Below are positions 10,322-20,427 of a DNA stretch of 64,000 nucleotides, piece by piece. The notes beneath the pieces are model-generated. The model ran no database searches. It worked only from the letters and a program-made list of their open reading frames with translations, and had not been told where the DNA came from. A program made the translations under genes and the position numbers. How positions within the stretch are numbered: position 1 is the first letter of the stretch; every line of letters begins with the position of its first letter. Source of the stretch: Adineta steineri (lineage: Eukaryota; Rotifera; Eurotatoria; Adinetida; Adinetidae); contig CAJNOI010000150.1 in assembly GCA_905250115.1 (NCBI GenBank), forward strand, positions 160,266 to 224,265, given 5' to 3'.

Positions 10322-11758
10322 ATGAAGAACAAACAGGTGACTATTTTGTTATTCGGATTTTTAATAAGTTCGTGGGAAAATACATTGGCGATTGAACCTG
10401 TTAGTGTTACGAAAACCTTTGTATCGAGTCAAGCGCTCTTTGCTAATCCTGAACGAGGATGGATTACACATCGATTTTCTAATGATCTCTATGGAATTAA
10501 TTCTCTAAGAAATAGTGCCGAAAAATTATCATTAGTTCTTATAAAAATCGATATCTCAGCTTATAAGAATAGTTCACATATTGGACAGACGAAACTCAAT
10601 GAAATTCGAACAGCACTTAATAGTTGTCGTCAACAAGGATTAAAAGTTATAATGCGATCAGCCTATGCTTGGGATTCTGTTCTTGCTCCAGAACCAAAAA
10701 ACATTGAAACTGTTAAAACTCATATTATGGATATGAAACCAATTTATTATGAATATGAAGATATTATTATCGCTGTTGAGATGGGTATGTTTGGACCATG
10801 GGGCGAAATGCATTCATCATATTTTAGTACTACTAATACACAATTCTATTATCCCATTAAGACCACTGCACTGATACAAGTTCATGCTACATACATGGAT
10901 GCATTACCAATTACACGTTCAGTACTTGTTCGTACACCATATTATATTCGTCAAATATTTAGTAGTGATAAACCTATTGAACCTATCGAAGCTTCTAACA
11001 ACACGGCAAAAGCACGTACCGGTTATCACAATGATGCTTACCTTGCCAGCAGCGATGATGCAGGCACCTTTTCATACGGATGGTCACGAGCTAAAGAACT
11101 CGCTTATATTAATCAAATGACTCGTTATGCTTTTTTTGGTGGTGAATCATTTGGTACACCAAATAGTAAATACAATAATGCTCAAAATGCCATGTTAGAA
11201 TCCAAACAACAACATATGACATATCTTCATCGCGATTATTACACACCCATTTATAATGCATGGGGTACTTCAGTGAAAGACGATTTTACACGAAAACTTG
11301 GCTATCGTTTTGAATTAAAAACTCTTTCTTATTCAAAAGAAGTTGCACCCGGCGGACTTTTAGCTTTTTCTCTCAAAGTACAAAATACTGGCTTTTCAGC
11401 AATGCATTTAACTAGACCTGTTATTCTCATCCTTGATAATGGCAAAACAGGTAGTGCACGTATTAGATATCAAACGATTCTTACTGTCGATCCTCGAAGC
11501 TGGCCACCTGAAGTTAATAGTACAAGTATTGATCGAAAACTTCGTATTCCAGCGAATATCATTCAAGGAGTTTGGCAATTACTTTTAACTTTACCTGATA
11601 GTAATACATATTTGCAAAGTGATGTACGTTATACAGTTCAATTTGCTAATGAAAATATCTGGAATACTGATGGAACACTTGTATTAACTAATGATATTTC
11701 TATCACAAGTTCAGCTCAAGGTTCACGGACTACAGACAACATATTTCAAGAGATTTAG
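10322..11758 (+). CDS. Secreted DUF4874/DUF4832 protein
   Basis: A single 478-codon exon. It begins with a signal peptide (MKNKQVTILLFGFLISSWEN then TLA) so the product should be secreted. The first half matches DUF4874 in pattern: NPERGW near residue 43, LVLIKIDISAYKN, GLKVIMRSAYAW, then VEMGMFGPWGEMHSS. The second half, with TRYAFFGGE, a C-terminal NTGFSAMH and VLILDNG, matches DUF4832 and a beta-sandwich end. In bacteria and fungi this pair is thought to be a TIM-barrel glycosidase-like protein; the activity is not established. It is intronless in a genome region where most genes have introns, so acquisition from bacteria or fungi is a reasonable inference. A leader intron may lie upstream (10198-10302). 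Confidence 0.88.
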   Translation: MKNKQVTILLFGFLISSWENTLAIEPVSVTKTFVSSQALFANPERGWITHRFSNDLYGINSLRNSAEKLSLVLIKIDISAYKNSSHIGQTKLNEIRTALNSCRQQGLKVIMRSAYAWDSVLAPEPKNIETVKTHIMDMKPIYYEYEDIIIAVEMGMFGPWGEMHSSYFSTTNTQFYYPIKTTALIQVHATYMDALPITRSVLVRTPYYIRQIFSSDKPIEPIEASNNTAKARTGYHNDAYLASSDDAGTFSYGWSRAKELAYINQMTRYAFFGGESFGTPNSKYNNAQNAMLESKQQHMTYLHRDYYTPIYNAWGTSVKDDFTRKLGYRFELKTLSYSKEVAPGGLLAFSLKVQNTGFSAMHLTRPVILILDNGKTGSARIRYQTILTVDPRSWPPEVNSTSIDRKLRIPANIIQGVWQLLLTLPDSNTYLQSDVRYTVQFANENIWNTDGTLVLTNDISITSSAQGSRTTDNIFQEI

Positions 11759-12916
11759 GATCCTCCGTTATACAAAAATAAGTGACAGTCATTTATGCGC
11801 TGACTATTCCTTTCCTTATGAGTGTGGGTGTAACGATAAGAGACAAGACAATACGCATACCCACCCATATTTCTTCTCTTCTAAACTTATTAAACTTAAC
11901 TTCATTTGACAAATAAAGGTGAAATTTTCACTTCCGTTTTTCTTTAGCTTACGATGTTCGATGAGATTCAAGGACAAAGATTTTATTCAAAAAATAAACT
12001 TTTCAATATTGATCCAGTGTCTTTGTACTGCTTTCAAAAATAATGCTTATTCAGAATCATATTGAATTACATATTTAATAAAAGATAATCGAGTTGGTAC
12101 AAATGTGTAACTGAGTATAAAAGGCAAGGTTTTTAACGGTCTTCAAGTTAAAAATAGAATTTTATCAAACTGTAAATATATTCAATAATATACGAAGTAT
12201 ACTGAAGATAAAAAACAAAGTATATCAGAAAGGTTTTCTCTTTTATTATCCATTTTACATTTCATTCTTTGAAAGATCGTTGTAGAATATATTAATAACT
12301 ATATTCGTCAAATTATCAACAAAGACATTGTCGACTTGACTAAGCAGAACAATAGCACAGTAGACATTTGAAGAACTATGAAGGAAACCAAAAAAGAATG
12401 AGTAAAATAATTTTGCTAGTTAAATAAAATGTTACTAGAAAACACGTGGATAAAATCCTTGAAGTATTTGTACTCAAAAATGTCCTTACTCGCTCACTTC
12501 TGCTCGAAGAGCGAAGAGGAAAGAAAGAAAAAAAGAAAGAGCAAGTAAATATGTGCATTGTATTTTTCTTGCATCAACATAGAAAGCACATGTTTATTGG
12601 ATAGAATACGATATTAAAATAATATGTCCTCGAACAATATCATTCAATAAAATCATTCTTATTTGGAATAAAATCACGTAATATTAAAGAAAATTTTATT
12701 AGTGATATATTTCTTTATAAAAAAAAACATTTAAAATTTCACCTACTAAATAAAAAGATTGATTTTTCTCTAATTCATATTCGAGTTTCATGTATTGACA
12801 AAGAATATGAATTAATACTTTATTATTTTACAATATTAACTAGATTTAAAGACATAAAGAAAATTTAAAAATATGTTCTGTCAAAATACTAAATATATAT
12901 GTATGTATATATAATA
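11759..12916. other. Intergenic sequence with repeats
   Basis: Contains a GTGTGGGTGT / ATACCCACCCATA inverted pair near 11823-11871 and the second copy of the 53-bp repeat at 12193-12246. No coding frame supported; the frame at 12376-12558 (minus) is low-complexity. Confidence 0.55.
12193..12246 (+). repeat. Short dispersed repeat, copy 2
   Basis: Near-identical to 6517-6569; the flanks are unrelated. Confidence 0.7.
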
Positions 12917-13723
12917 TTAAATCGTTTGAGGTGGTGGAAGTAATTCTTCGCCAGCTTCATTGTGAGGAACAGCTGTTTCCGGTGGAGGTAATAATCGTGA
13001 TGGATGAAAAATTGACCAACTAATAAGTGCAAGAACAATGGGTATTAAATGACCTGCATAAAACCATAATTCACTTTGAGTAAGTTGAAAGAAAAGAGAA
13101 GGTATTGACATTGCTAGTATGTAAATAGCTTCGATGAATACACATATACTTGATACAGATAATAATGGTAAAACATATTGACGGCGAGCATGAGATACTG
13201 AAAAATACCAAACAACATAGAAAAGTATAGTAAGACACAGAAGAAATCCAGCTGAAGCTTGTCGAAGATAAAAACTACGATAAAGATGATTCGATTTAAA
13301 TGAAAGTTCATTAGCAATAGCAAGAAGAATATCAACTGTTATTCCTCCAATAGGTACAACGATATCAATGACCCGATCAAATACACGATGTGGTTTTTTT
13401 CCTCGTAATTCAACTAAACAATGATAATTAGCAAAGAGTAATAGTCGAGGAGGTACACTTATTAATGGTGCTGTTACTTTATATAATGTTGTTGTATTTA
13501 ACCTATTCACATCGAGTGCAGCACGTAAAACAAGTTCAATAAATGTTGTTAAATGTGATATAAGTACAAATGCAAATATACTACGTGGACGACATTTAAC
13601 ATGTAATGATTGAATAAACCATGAAATTAATGAAATAAATACGATAATTGCAAAAATACTTGCGCTAATACGTGATGGAACATATGAATAAAATGGATAA
13701 CTAGTAGCAGTTAAATTCATCAT
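12917..13723 (-). CDS. RTA1-like seven-helix membrane protein
   Basis: A single 268-codon exon. Seven hydrophobic segments are visible, roughly residues 18-38, 48-68, 83-103, 118-138, 155-175, 186-208 and 220-240. Landmarks resembling the fungal RTA1/lipid-translocating exporter family are the N-terminal YSYVPS, an E-x-x-x-R in TM2 (FIELVLRAALD), and LYKVTAPLISVPPRLLLFAN in TM3 aligning to the 'LLLAP...A..Y' segment. The C-terminal tail is Pro-rich and cytosolic (LLPPPETAVP, ELLPPPQTI). The family is mostly fungal, linked to sterol or lipid stress resistance; the function here is unknown. It could instead be an unrelated rotifer seven-helix protein. The lack of introns would fit transfer. Confidence 0.6.
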   Translation of the reverse strand: MMNLTATSYPFYSYVPSRISASIFAIIVFISLISWFIQSLHVKCRPRSIFAFVLISHLTTFIELVLRAALDVNRLNTTTLYKVTAPLISVPPRLLLFANYHCLVELRGKKPHRVFDRVIDIVVPIGGITVDILLAIANELSFKSNHLYRSFYLRQASAGFLLCLTILFYVVWYFSVSHARRQYVLPLLSVSSICVFIEAIYILAMSIPSLFFQLTQSELWFYAGHLIPIVLALISWSIFHPSRLLPPPETAVPHNEAGEELLPPPQTI

Positions 13724-14786
13724 GTAATTGTACTGAGTATTATGTTTCTATTGACTGATTTATATATATATATATATTTATTTTTAATGCAGAAAAATAA
13801 CTGGAAATAAAAACGACGATGAGTTAAAGTATTTATAATGAAGAGAAAAAAATACGTCCTTTTCTTCTTTTTGTAATGTCAACCGCACTATTTGCACGGA
13901 TGAGGACGATGAATAACAAAACTCTCAGTACGTACTAAAAGAACGATTAAAAATAGTATCTGAAAATTCAGCTAATTTGAAGAAAAAAGTAAAAGTTATC
14001 TGACACATTGTATTTTCTTCAATATATATTACTTTTAATATAAATGTAATTATCAAAGTGACAGTTGCACACCAAAGATATTAAAAAAAGATTATATTTA
14101 TATCTACATGAAGTATTAGATTAAATAAAAATTTAATAGTAAATATTATATTTCATAATACGCAAGTTTTTCCTAAACAGTTATATAAGAAAGTTTTTTT
14201 TGCAGACACTTCACATTTTTTGTTTACTCTATTGTATACTTGTACGTTTTTTTCTTGATAGAGGCAAAAATATAATATATACATTGATAAAAGAAAATAA
14301 TGAGAAAAAAAATGCAAAGTATGCTTTTTTTTCTACGTATGAATTATGGTTTCTATTGCTAGAGAATTTATTAAATTAATAAATATATATTCATACAAAA
14401 TTTATTACAATAAAACTAATGTTTGATGATAAAAATATCTATTATTTTGCTGAAATAATTTATAATCAGTTTTTGTTAACGATAAACTTTCTTGCTGCCT
14501 ATGTAAATGTTCATTTTGATTCATTTGTTATTGATGTTGTTTTTGTTGAAGCAGTAATAAATCAAATAATAGCAGCTATATACTTTTTTACCGACACTAA
14601 TTTATTTATAGCCATTTTCTTGATCTCGAACAAGAAATCGACTCCATATTGATTAAAAATTATCTAAAATTTCAGGAGAAAATGAATATTTAATATTATA
14701 TTAAAATGAATCACATGCATTGCAAGAAATATAAAGCAAAATTTTGATGAGTTCTATATTAATTCATAAATTTGTTGAGGAGTATC
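13724..14786. other. Intergenic sequence, no gene seen
   Basis: The open frame at 14419-14652 (plus) is hydrophobic but has no recognisable motif or neighbour relation, so it is not called. Confidence 0.5.
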
Positions 14787-15443
14787 TTATTCAGATATAT
14801 ATCCATTATTAAATCGAACAAAATAATCATCTTCGACAAATGCGACTGACGATGATAGTTGACGATGTTGTGCTTTTTTAGGAACAGGATTTTCATTGAT
14901 TATTGTCGTTGTTGTTGGTTCTTGTTCTTTTTGTTGTTGTTGCTGATTTTGAATTCGAAGAATAACTGGTTTACAACAAAATGCCATAATTTTATCACAT
15001 GGATGAAACCCAATGCTACATATACGATAATAGACAAGATAGCTGACAAAAAAAGTTATAAAAAATAAATCAATTAAGTCACGCCAACTTGTTAATATTG
15101 GACCTGTTTTAGAATGATAATTATAAATTGCATTAGCAACAAAGGTGGCATTAACAGAATTATTAATTAAATTACTAATCATTGTACATTGGTCATTGAT
15201 AATTGTTTGTAATGCATGTATATCAGTGGTACCAGCATTAACATGGCATTGGTTAATTCGATGATTTTCGTTTTTTATTTTTTCATCCCAAGGGAATGGT
15301 TTTTTTAATAGTTGTTGCGCTTCTTCATACGTTATTGCACGTTTATATAAATACTGTTGATTATGAGCAAGTGGTATTTCATATGTTGAACAAATACTTA
15401 ATAAAATAATAAGAAATATTTGAATGAAGAAATTGATCATCAT
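14787..15443 (-). CDS. Single-pass membrane protein with Gln-rich cytosolic tail, unrecognised
   Basis: A single exon of 218 codons from ATG-ATG at 15443. It starts with a signal peptide (MMINFFIQIFLIILLSICST). An extracellular part of about 100 residues follows, with two cysteines (NQCHVNAG, DQCTMISN) and NNSVNATF glycosylation sites. A membrane helix lies around residues 122-143 (LIDLFFITFFVSYLVYY). After it come CSIGFHPC and FCCKP, a poly-Gln tract, a Thr run and a basic tail. I do not recognise the family. A possible acceptor at 15479-15480 suggests a leader intron. The decayed gene just upstream on the same strand also has membrane segments and may be related. Confidence 0.65.
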   Translation of the reverse strand: MMINFFIQIFLIILLSICSTYEIPLAHNQQYLYKRAITYEEAQQLLKKPFPWDEKIKNENHRINQCHVNAGTTDIHALQTIINDQCTMISNLINNSVNATFVANAIYNYHSKTGPILTSWRDLIDLFFITFFVSYLVYYRICSIGFHPCDKIMAFCCKPVILRIQNQQQQQKEQEPTTTTIINENPVPKKAQHRQLSSSVAFVEDDYFVRFNNGYISE

Positions 15444-15555
15444 CTTTGTAAGTTTGTTATTAGAGTTTATGATTGTATCTAAAAATTGAAGAAGAAAAAT
15501 AATTAGATGTTAATTATTAATTAAATTGAAGAATAGTATATTGTATTTTACTCAC

Positions 15556-16042
15556 AATAGATGTGACTAAATAGAACAATTATAAGAAAAAAAAGAAAGC
15601 TAATAGCTGATTAAAATAATCAATGAACATTGGAACATTCAGTGGATATTTAAAAACATGACCTAATGCATTTAATTTTGTTACAGCAATTACTGTTTCT
15701 GAAATAAGAAGATGAGTAAAACATTGACAAACTAATAAATATCCCAATAGAGTACCACTTATTTAACCCGCATATAATCAAACTACAAAATATTGTTGGT
15801 TATTTCTAGTTTGATTATATAGTAAGTAGTTTCGTTGTACTAAATCAGACGAAGATTTTAATAGTAAAGTTGAATCAATTTCGACATATTCTGTTGCTAT
15901 TCTTGTTAATCTCTGTTCTTGTACAGTTGATGGTGATGAAATATTTGATATTGTGTGTATTTGATTATTCCCAGGTCGATCATTCCGAACTTCGGAATCG
16001 ATTGAATACGGCGGTATCCGACCGTATTTGATAAGAATTTAT
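15556..16042 (-). pseudogene. Decayed exon of a membrane protein, four in-frame stops
   Basis: One frame runs through 16042-15556 on the minus strand with stops at 16041-16039 (TAA), 15780-15778 (TGA), 15765-15763 (TAA) and 15582-15580 (TAA). Between them the translation looks like real protein: an 85-codon stretch with QEQRLTRIATEYVEIDSTL, then a hydrophobic helix SGTLLGYLLVCQC followed by ETVIAVTKLNALGHVFKYP. The exon has a plausible acceptor (16043-16044) and a strong donor (GTGAGT, 15555-15550). It joins in frame (phase 2) to the GTAAGT donor at the end of the gene at 16244-16643. A nonsense-decayed second exon of that gene is the simplest reading. Confidence 0.55.
15982..16028. repeat. 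Two adjacent small hairpins
   Basis: ATTCCGAA-C-TTCGGAAT at 15982-15998 is a perfect 8-bp stem with a one-base loop. AATACGG...CCGTATT at 16005-16028 is a 7-bp stem. Both lie inside the decayed exon; no function is claimed. Confidence 0.5.
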
Positions 16043-16238
16043 CTACAAATGATAGAAATTATGTATATGAAAACAAAATGAAGAAAATTAATATTATATA
16101 AATAAAATCGAAAAAGAAAAACGAAAGTTTCTTATGTTATAAATAAATCCTTGAAAATTAACTTGCATGAATATTATTCAAGATCAGGATGAAAACTATA
16201 AAATAAAATAGTATAAAATTGAATCGATTTAATTAAAC

Positions 16239-16643
16239 TTACTGGACTTTCTTTTGTTTTTTAGCTGTTGATCGTTTGTCTGTATCATTTGTTGGAGTAT
16301 TTGTTCTCTCATTCTTGTTGGGATCACTACCACTATCAATATTATGAGTCGCATTTAATAGATGTTCCAACAAATTAGTTCGAACCATTCCAGAATAAAA
16401 TTCACTTGGAATACTAATGTTATGTTTGTTTAACATTTTTTTTATTTTATCTTGTTTGACAGACTCAGTCTCCATCATTGTAATGAATTTATCCAGGAAT
16501 CCAGTTTTGACCATTCGAGTGAAATATTTATCTGGAAAAGAAACTGAATTTTCTTGTAAATAATTCATAATTATTTGACGTGTATATGCTTCAATTTCTT
16601 CATGAAGCACTGATGATTGCGATGATTGAATTGAATCGACCAT
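16239..16643 (-). CDS. Small protein with two copies of a ~35-residue motif, unrecognised
   Basis: The frame is open from about 16655, but the only ATG is at 16643 (MVDSIQSSQSS), giving 134 residues to the stop at 16239. Two parts resemble each other: SFPDKYFTRMVKTGFLDKFI and SIPSEFYSGMVRTNLLEHLL, about 38 residues apart, each preceded by a helical segment. The C-terminus is hydrophilic and basic (TNDTDKRSTAKKQKKVQ). The stop TAA overlaps a perfect splice donor (GTAAGT, 16242-16237), so the true mRNA may splice on into 16042-15556, which is full of stops. A leader intron 16662-16935 and a TATA/initiator promoter are visible upstream, so the gene is probably transcribed. Function unknown. Confidence 0.6.
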   Translation of the reverse strand: MVDSIQSSQSSVLHEEIEAYTRQIIMNYLQENSVSFPDKYFTRMVKTGFLDKFITMMETESVKQDKIKKMLNKHNISIPSEFYSGMVRTNLLEHLLNATHNIDSGSDPNKNERTNTPTNDTDKRSTAKKQKKVQ

Positions 16644-16961
16644 AATTAAAAACACGTAACGCTTAAAGTAAAATTAATATTTATCGAAAGATAACTAATA
16701 AATCTAGAAAGTAATCAATAATATAAATAGATAATGAAAATAATCTTTAAATTATGATACAAAAACATCGGTATAGATTTAATTAACTTATCTGTTATTA
16801 TTCTATTTGATTGTTTAACATAGTTGTGAAGATTACAATTGACATTTTTTTTGTAAATGAAGAACAATTAAACAATTTCACTAGATTTGAAAAGAAAAAA
16901 AATTATTTGAATAAAATACAATAAGAAAAACTTACTTGTTAATATAATGTTTGTCGATGCA

Positions 16962-17003
16962 CAACTGTGAATGAGAATTAAGAAAAAGTGGCTTCTTTAT
17001 ATA
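16962..17003 (-). promoter_or_regulatory. TATA box and initiator for the 16239-16643 gene
   Basis: TATATAAAG at 16995-17003 (minus strand) lies about 30 bp before an initiator-like TTCACAGTTG at 16962-16971. A short exon then leads to a GTAAG donor at 16935, and the acceptor is at 16662-16663. Confidence 0.5.
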
Positions 17004-17560
17004 GATTGTGAGCAAGAGATGGTATAAGCAAAATTTCTACATGAATGTCAGTGGGAAATATGCAGTTTCGTAGAAGAATTTACATCTTAACTAGTGTTAT
17101 CTTTACAAAATTGTCGGAATTTTACTTTCTCGAAGTAATTTCTAATCTGAAAATCCCCATATCCAACAGATCAAAGTCCAAACTAGATGTGATTTAATGC
17201 AATGACGCAAAAAAGCCAGATGCATTTTCTAGAAGATAACCATTTTCTTGCAGTTTTATATGTGCAGTAATTCAAATGTCCTAAGGTCGTGTTCGAATAG
17301 TTTTGTATTTAGTGCAATGGGTAAAAGAATTTAGAGAGAAAAGAAATAGTTTTGCACTCTCTCTTTTTTTTCATTTTAGTTTTTTTCATTTGTATTGAAG
17401 ATATATTGTACAGGCCAGCATCATTCAAGATAATAAGAGTTCGATAAATATTTCACTCCTCAATAATCACACAAGAATAGGAAAGTCAATATAGATAGAT
17501 ATATTTTAATTAATTCAACATTATTTTCAAAGTTTACTGATCTTTGATTGAATTAAAATA
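17004..17560. other. Intergenic sequence, no gene seen
   Basis: No coding frame or repeat could be supported. It ends at the TA that flanks the transposon. Confidence 0.55.
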
Positions 17561-18437
17561 CAGTAAAACCTCCCTAAGATGAACACTAATGGGACCGCTT
17601 GAAAAGTGTTCATTAGAGGAGGTGTTCATCTTACAGAGGTTTCATATTAAATAAAGGTTTAGATATACACCATATAATATTAGTATGGACAAATGATAGC
17701 TATGCATCTTGATATTAAAATCTATTACTATTAATTCTAAAACACTATCCTTTTCAATTATTTCACATATTTATTCAATTATCAAGTGAAAAACAAAACA
17801 AAAACATTTTTTTTATCTTTAAAATATTAAAGATCTATTTTGTTTTAAACAAAAACTAGTAAAAGAAAGCATTTTTGTCTATTATTCACATCTATTTATA
17901 TTTTCTAAGAAAAGTCGGTAATTGAGGTACTACCGATCGAGATTTTGTACTTCGCAGTAATTGTACGATATGAAGTGTTATTTTCATTTTCACTAATTAA
18001 CTGCATTTTTATAGACAAAGTTAACGTGTGTGCTCTGTTTCATTTTACAATCGAAGATAGAATGCATGTTGTCCTATCATATAGAATCGATTAACTCATC
18101 GCCGATTAATCACATTGTTTTGTTTGATCCATACATACGACAGAGCTTGTTATGATGAGTTGACCGTCAAAAACTGATTTATCATTTCCTTAATATGAAC
18201 AGCATATTTTTTCAGCTCTGTGTTTCATAGAAAAACGTACAGTTAATCACTATATGTTCATTATATAGAGGTTTTCTTTTATAGAAGGGACTAAAAAAAG
18301 CGTTCATTGTTCAGAGGTTGGAGGTGTTCATCTTGCGGAGGTCTATTTACAGCAAAAATCGATCGGGGGGACCAAAAAATGTGTTCAAACCAGAGGTGTT
18401 CATTATAGAGAGGTGTTCATTTTGGGAGGTTTTACTG
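17561..18437. mobile_element. pogo/Tigger-like non-autonomous DNA transposon
   Basis: The 877-bp element is flanked by TA on both sides (17559-17560 and 18438-18439), the target duplication of the Tc1/mariner-pogo superfamily. The terminal inverted repeats start with an identical CAGTAAAACCTCCC; after it both arms read on with ATGAACAC. Both ends carry several subterminal copies of GTGTTCAT followed or preceded by GAGG(T), in both orientations (17605-17640 left; 18300-18437 right), likely transposase-binding sites. The interior, 17644-18290, has no transposase-like frame. This looks like a deletion derivative or MITE that depends on a transposase encoded elsewhere. Confidence 0.85.
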
Positions 18438-19640
18438 TAGTCGTATAAATCAATCTCATAATGGAATACGTAAAAGAAATCTTTTTTTTAAATACTGTTC
18501 GAACAGGTATAAAGCTTATAGCTACTTTTAAAATTTCATATCATTATTTGTATAATTCATTTACCATTTTATCAATGAATTAACAACAAATTTAATACAA
18601 GTAAGAAAATAATTTTTATATAAATGATTTTAGATTGTTTGTTTCTTTTTAAAATTAATATTAACTAATTAATCTTAAGATGGTCATTCAAAATATATTT
18701 TTGGAAATTTTCAAACAATCGATGCAACGAGGTATATAGTATGTTATTAAAATAAAAAAAAGAAACCGAAATAAAATTCAACGTTCTTTCTTTCTATTTT
18801 AAACATGTAACATTTTAATTCAAACGAAAATGCAAATATATATTTTAATTTAGGATATGATCTAATATTATAATTGTTTTTTTATTTATAATCATACATA
18901 TTTTTTATTTAGATTAGATTGTTTTCGACTCTTTTCTGTATACAATCGTTCCATTTCATCTAAAATACTTTCACATCAAAAATTTTGTTTTTTGTACGAT
19001 AATATCATTAATGCCACGTTCCTATATTATTTCATCTTACAAGAAAATGAAAAAGTATACAACAATATTATAGATGAGTCATATTTATTCTCACAAACAT
19101 ATTATAGGAATAACTGAATATATCACATGAATTTTATCGTGGCTCTAAGCATTGCATTTTTATGTTAACTTGTTTGTATAATAATATACTTCATATTATA
19201 AAAAAAACTTGATCATTAGAGATCTTCTAAGATGCTGATACCTTAAATAAATTAAAAAAATTTCTCTCGATTATGTAATTGATGCACACAACTGTAAGTA
19301 TACATTGTTTTTAGAATCTTCAAATGATCACTGAACGAGACTAAACGTAAATATTTTCTTCATATTTCAATATAAAAGCAAATATCAAATATATTGTTAA
19401 AAAATAAGAGGTAGAATAAATGAATAGCGGACTGGAATTTGTAGTTTTTTTAAAGTATTCTTCATTTTCCTCTGCTCGAGAAAGAAAGGAATCAGTTGAA
19501 TGATAAAGGTAATTGAGAAATATTTGAAAAAGATGAATATGTTTAAATAGCTTTAAACACTTTTATTTAGTTATAAATAAATATACAAGTTTAAAAACAA
19601 TTAACAAAAAAGTATTGATTTCTAAAACTTTAAAATATAG
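18438..19640. other. Intergenic sequence, no gene seen
   Basis: Very AT-rich. No supported gene or repeat. Confidence 0.5.
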
Positions 19641-20427
19641 ATGGCCTCTAATATCCTGCATAATATTTTTTTATTTGTTGATAGTATTGGGATGCCTTTG
19701 TAATTTCACTGGAGACAGTTTCACAGAGAAAATTTTGTAAGTAAAATATTTTTATTAGTATAACAGATTGACTGATGCGGTAGTTCAAAGAGATATTTTA
19801 TCGACTCAGTTTAACTACCGAAGAAACTAATGAAGGCACAACTCTATAGTCTGACTTATACACACGGGTGAGTATGGGTAATACTTTTCTCTTCTCTTCA
19901 CCCACACCCACACCCTCAAGAACCGGCCATTTCCGTGCCGGATTGTTCGACCTGGGTACCTTGGATTATTTCATTTTGTTATCTCACTATACGTTTGTAA
20001 AATTGGGATACGTTATTGTAACAGATAAAAAACCAGGTAAAAATTTAGTTTTCTATTTTATTAAACAATTTATTTTTTAGGAAGAAATAATTCAATTTAC
20101 AAAAGATCAAACTGGTGTCGCAATGAATCAATATAAAAAAAATGATTCAGCAAATATATTTAGTCAAACAAGTGATCAAACGTTGTACAATTTCAGCATT
20201 AATATAAATTATTCGTATGAACAACGCCATACATTCAATATTCCTGAATATTGTATTAACAAGTAAATATAAATAATGTTCTTTTCTTATCTATATAGAT
20301 TTTCTTTATATATTCTAGTCAACTCATTAATCAAAAAATCTTTACCAAAAAAATGGGTCGCATAATAAACACAGCCCTTAGACGACATAAACGAAAAAAA
20401 CGTTCACTGCGACCACCACATGCATAA
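19641..20427 (+). CDS. Unrecognised multi-exon gene; only the last two exons are secure
   Basis: Exons 20081-20262 and 20319-20427 join in phase 2 across a 56-bp intron. They encode about 96 residues: EEIIQFTKDQTGVAMNQY, NYSYEQRHTFNIPEYC, then a strongly basic tail (GRIINTALRRHKRKKRSLRP) ending at the stop 20425-20427. Upstream, 19655-19736 encodes a signal-peptide-like stretch (FYLLIVLGCLCNFTG) with a good GTAAGT donor, and 19937-20037 an open stretch (LDYFILLSHYTFVKLGYVIV). I could not join them in one frame, so the 5' half is either mis-modelled or decayed. The basic C-terminus could be a prohormone-like or nucleic-acid-binding tail; neither is shown. Confidence 0.4.

Noticed and set aside
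15763-15780. Stop codon readthrough or recoding in the 15556-16042 frame
   Set aside because: Other genes in the window use TAA, TGA and TAG as normal stops, and four stops of two kinds point to decay.
19901-19915. Telomere tract (CCCACA repeats)
   Set aside because: Only two and a half units within ordinary gene-bearing DNA.
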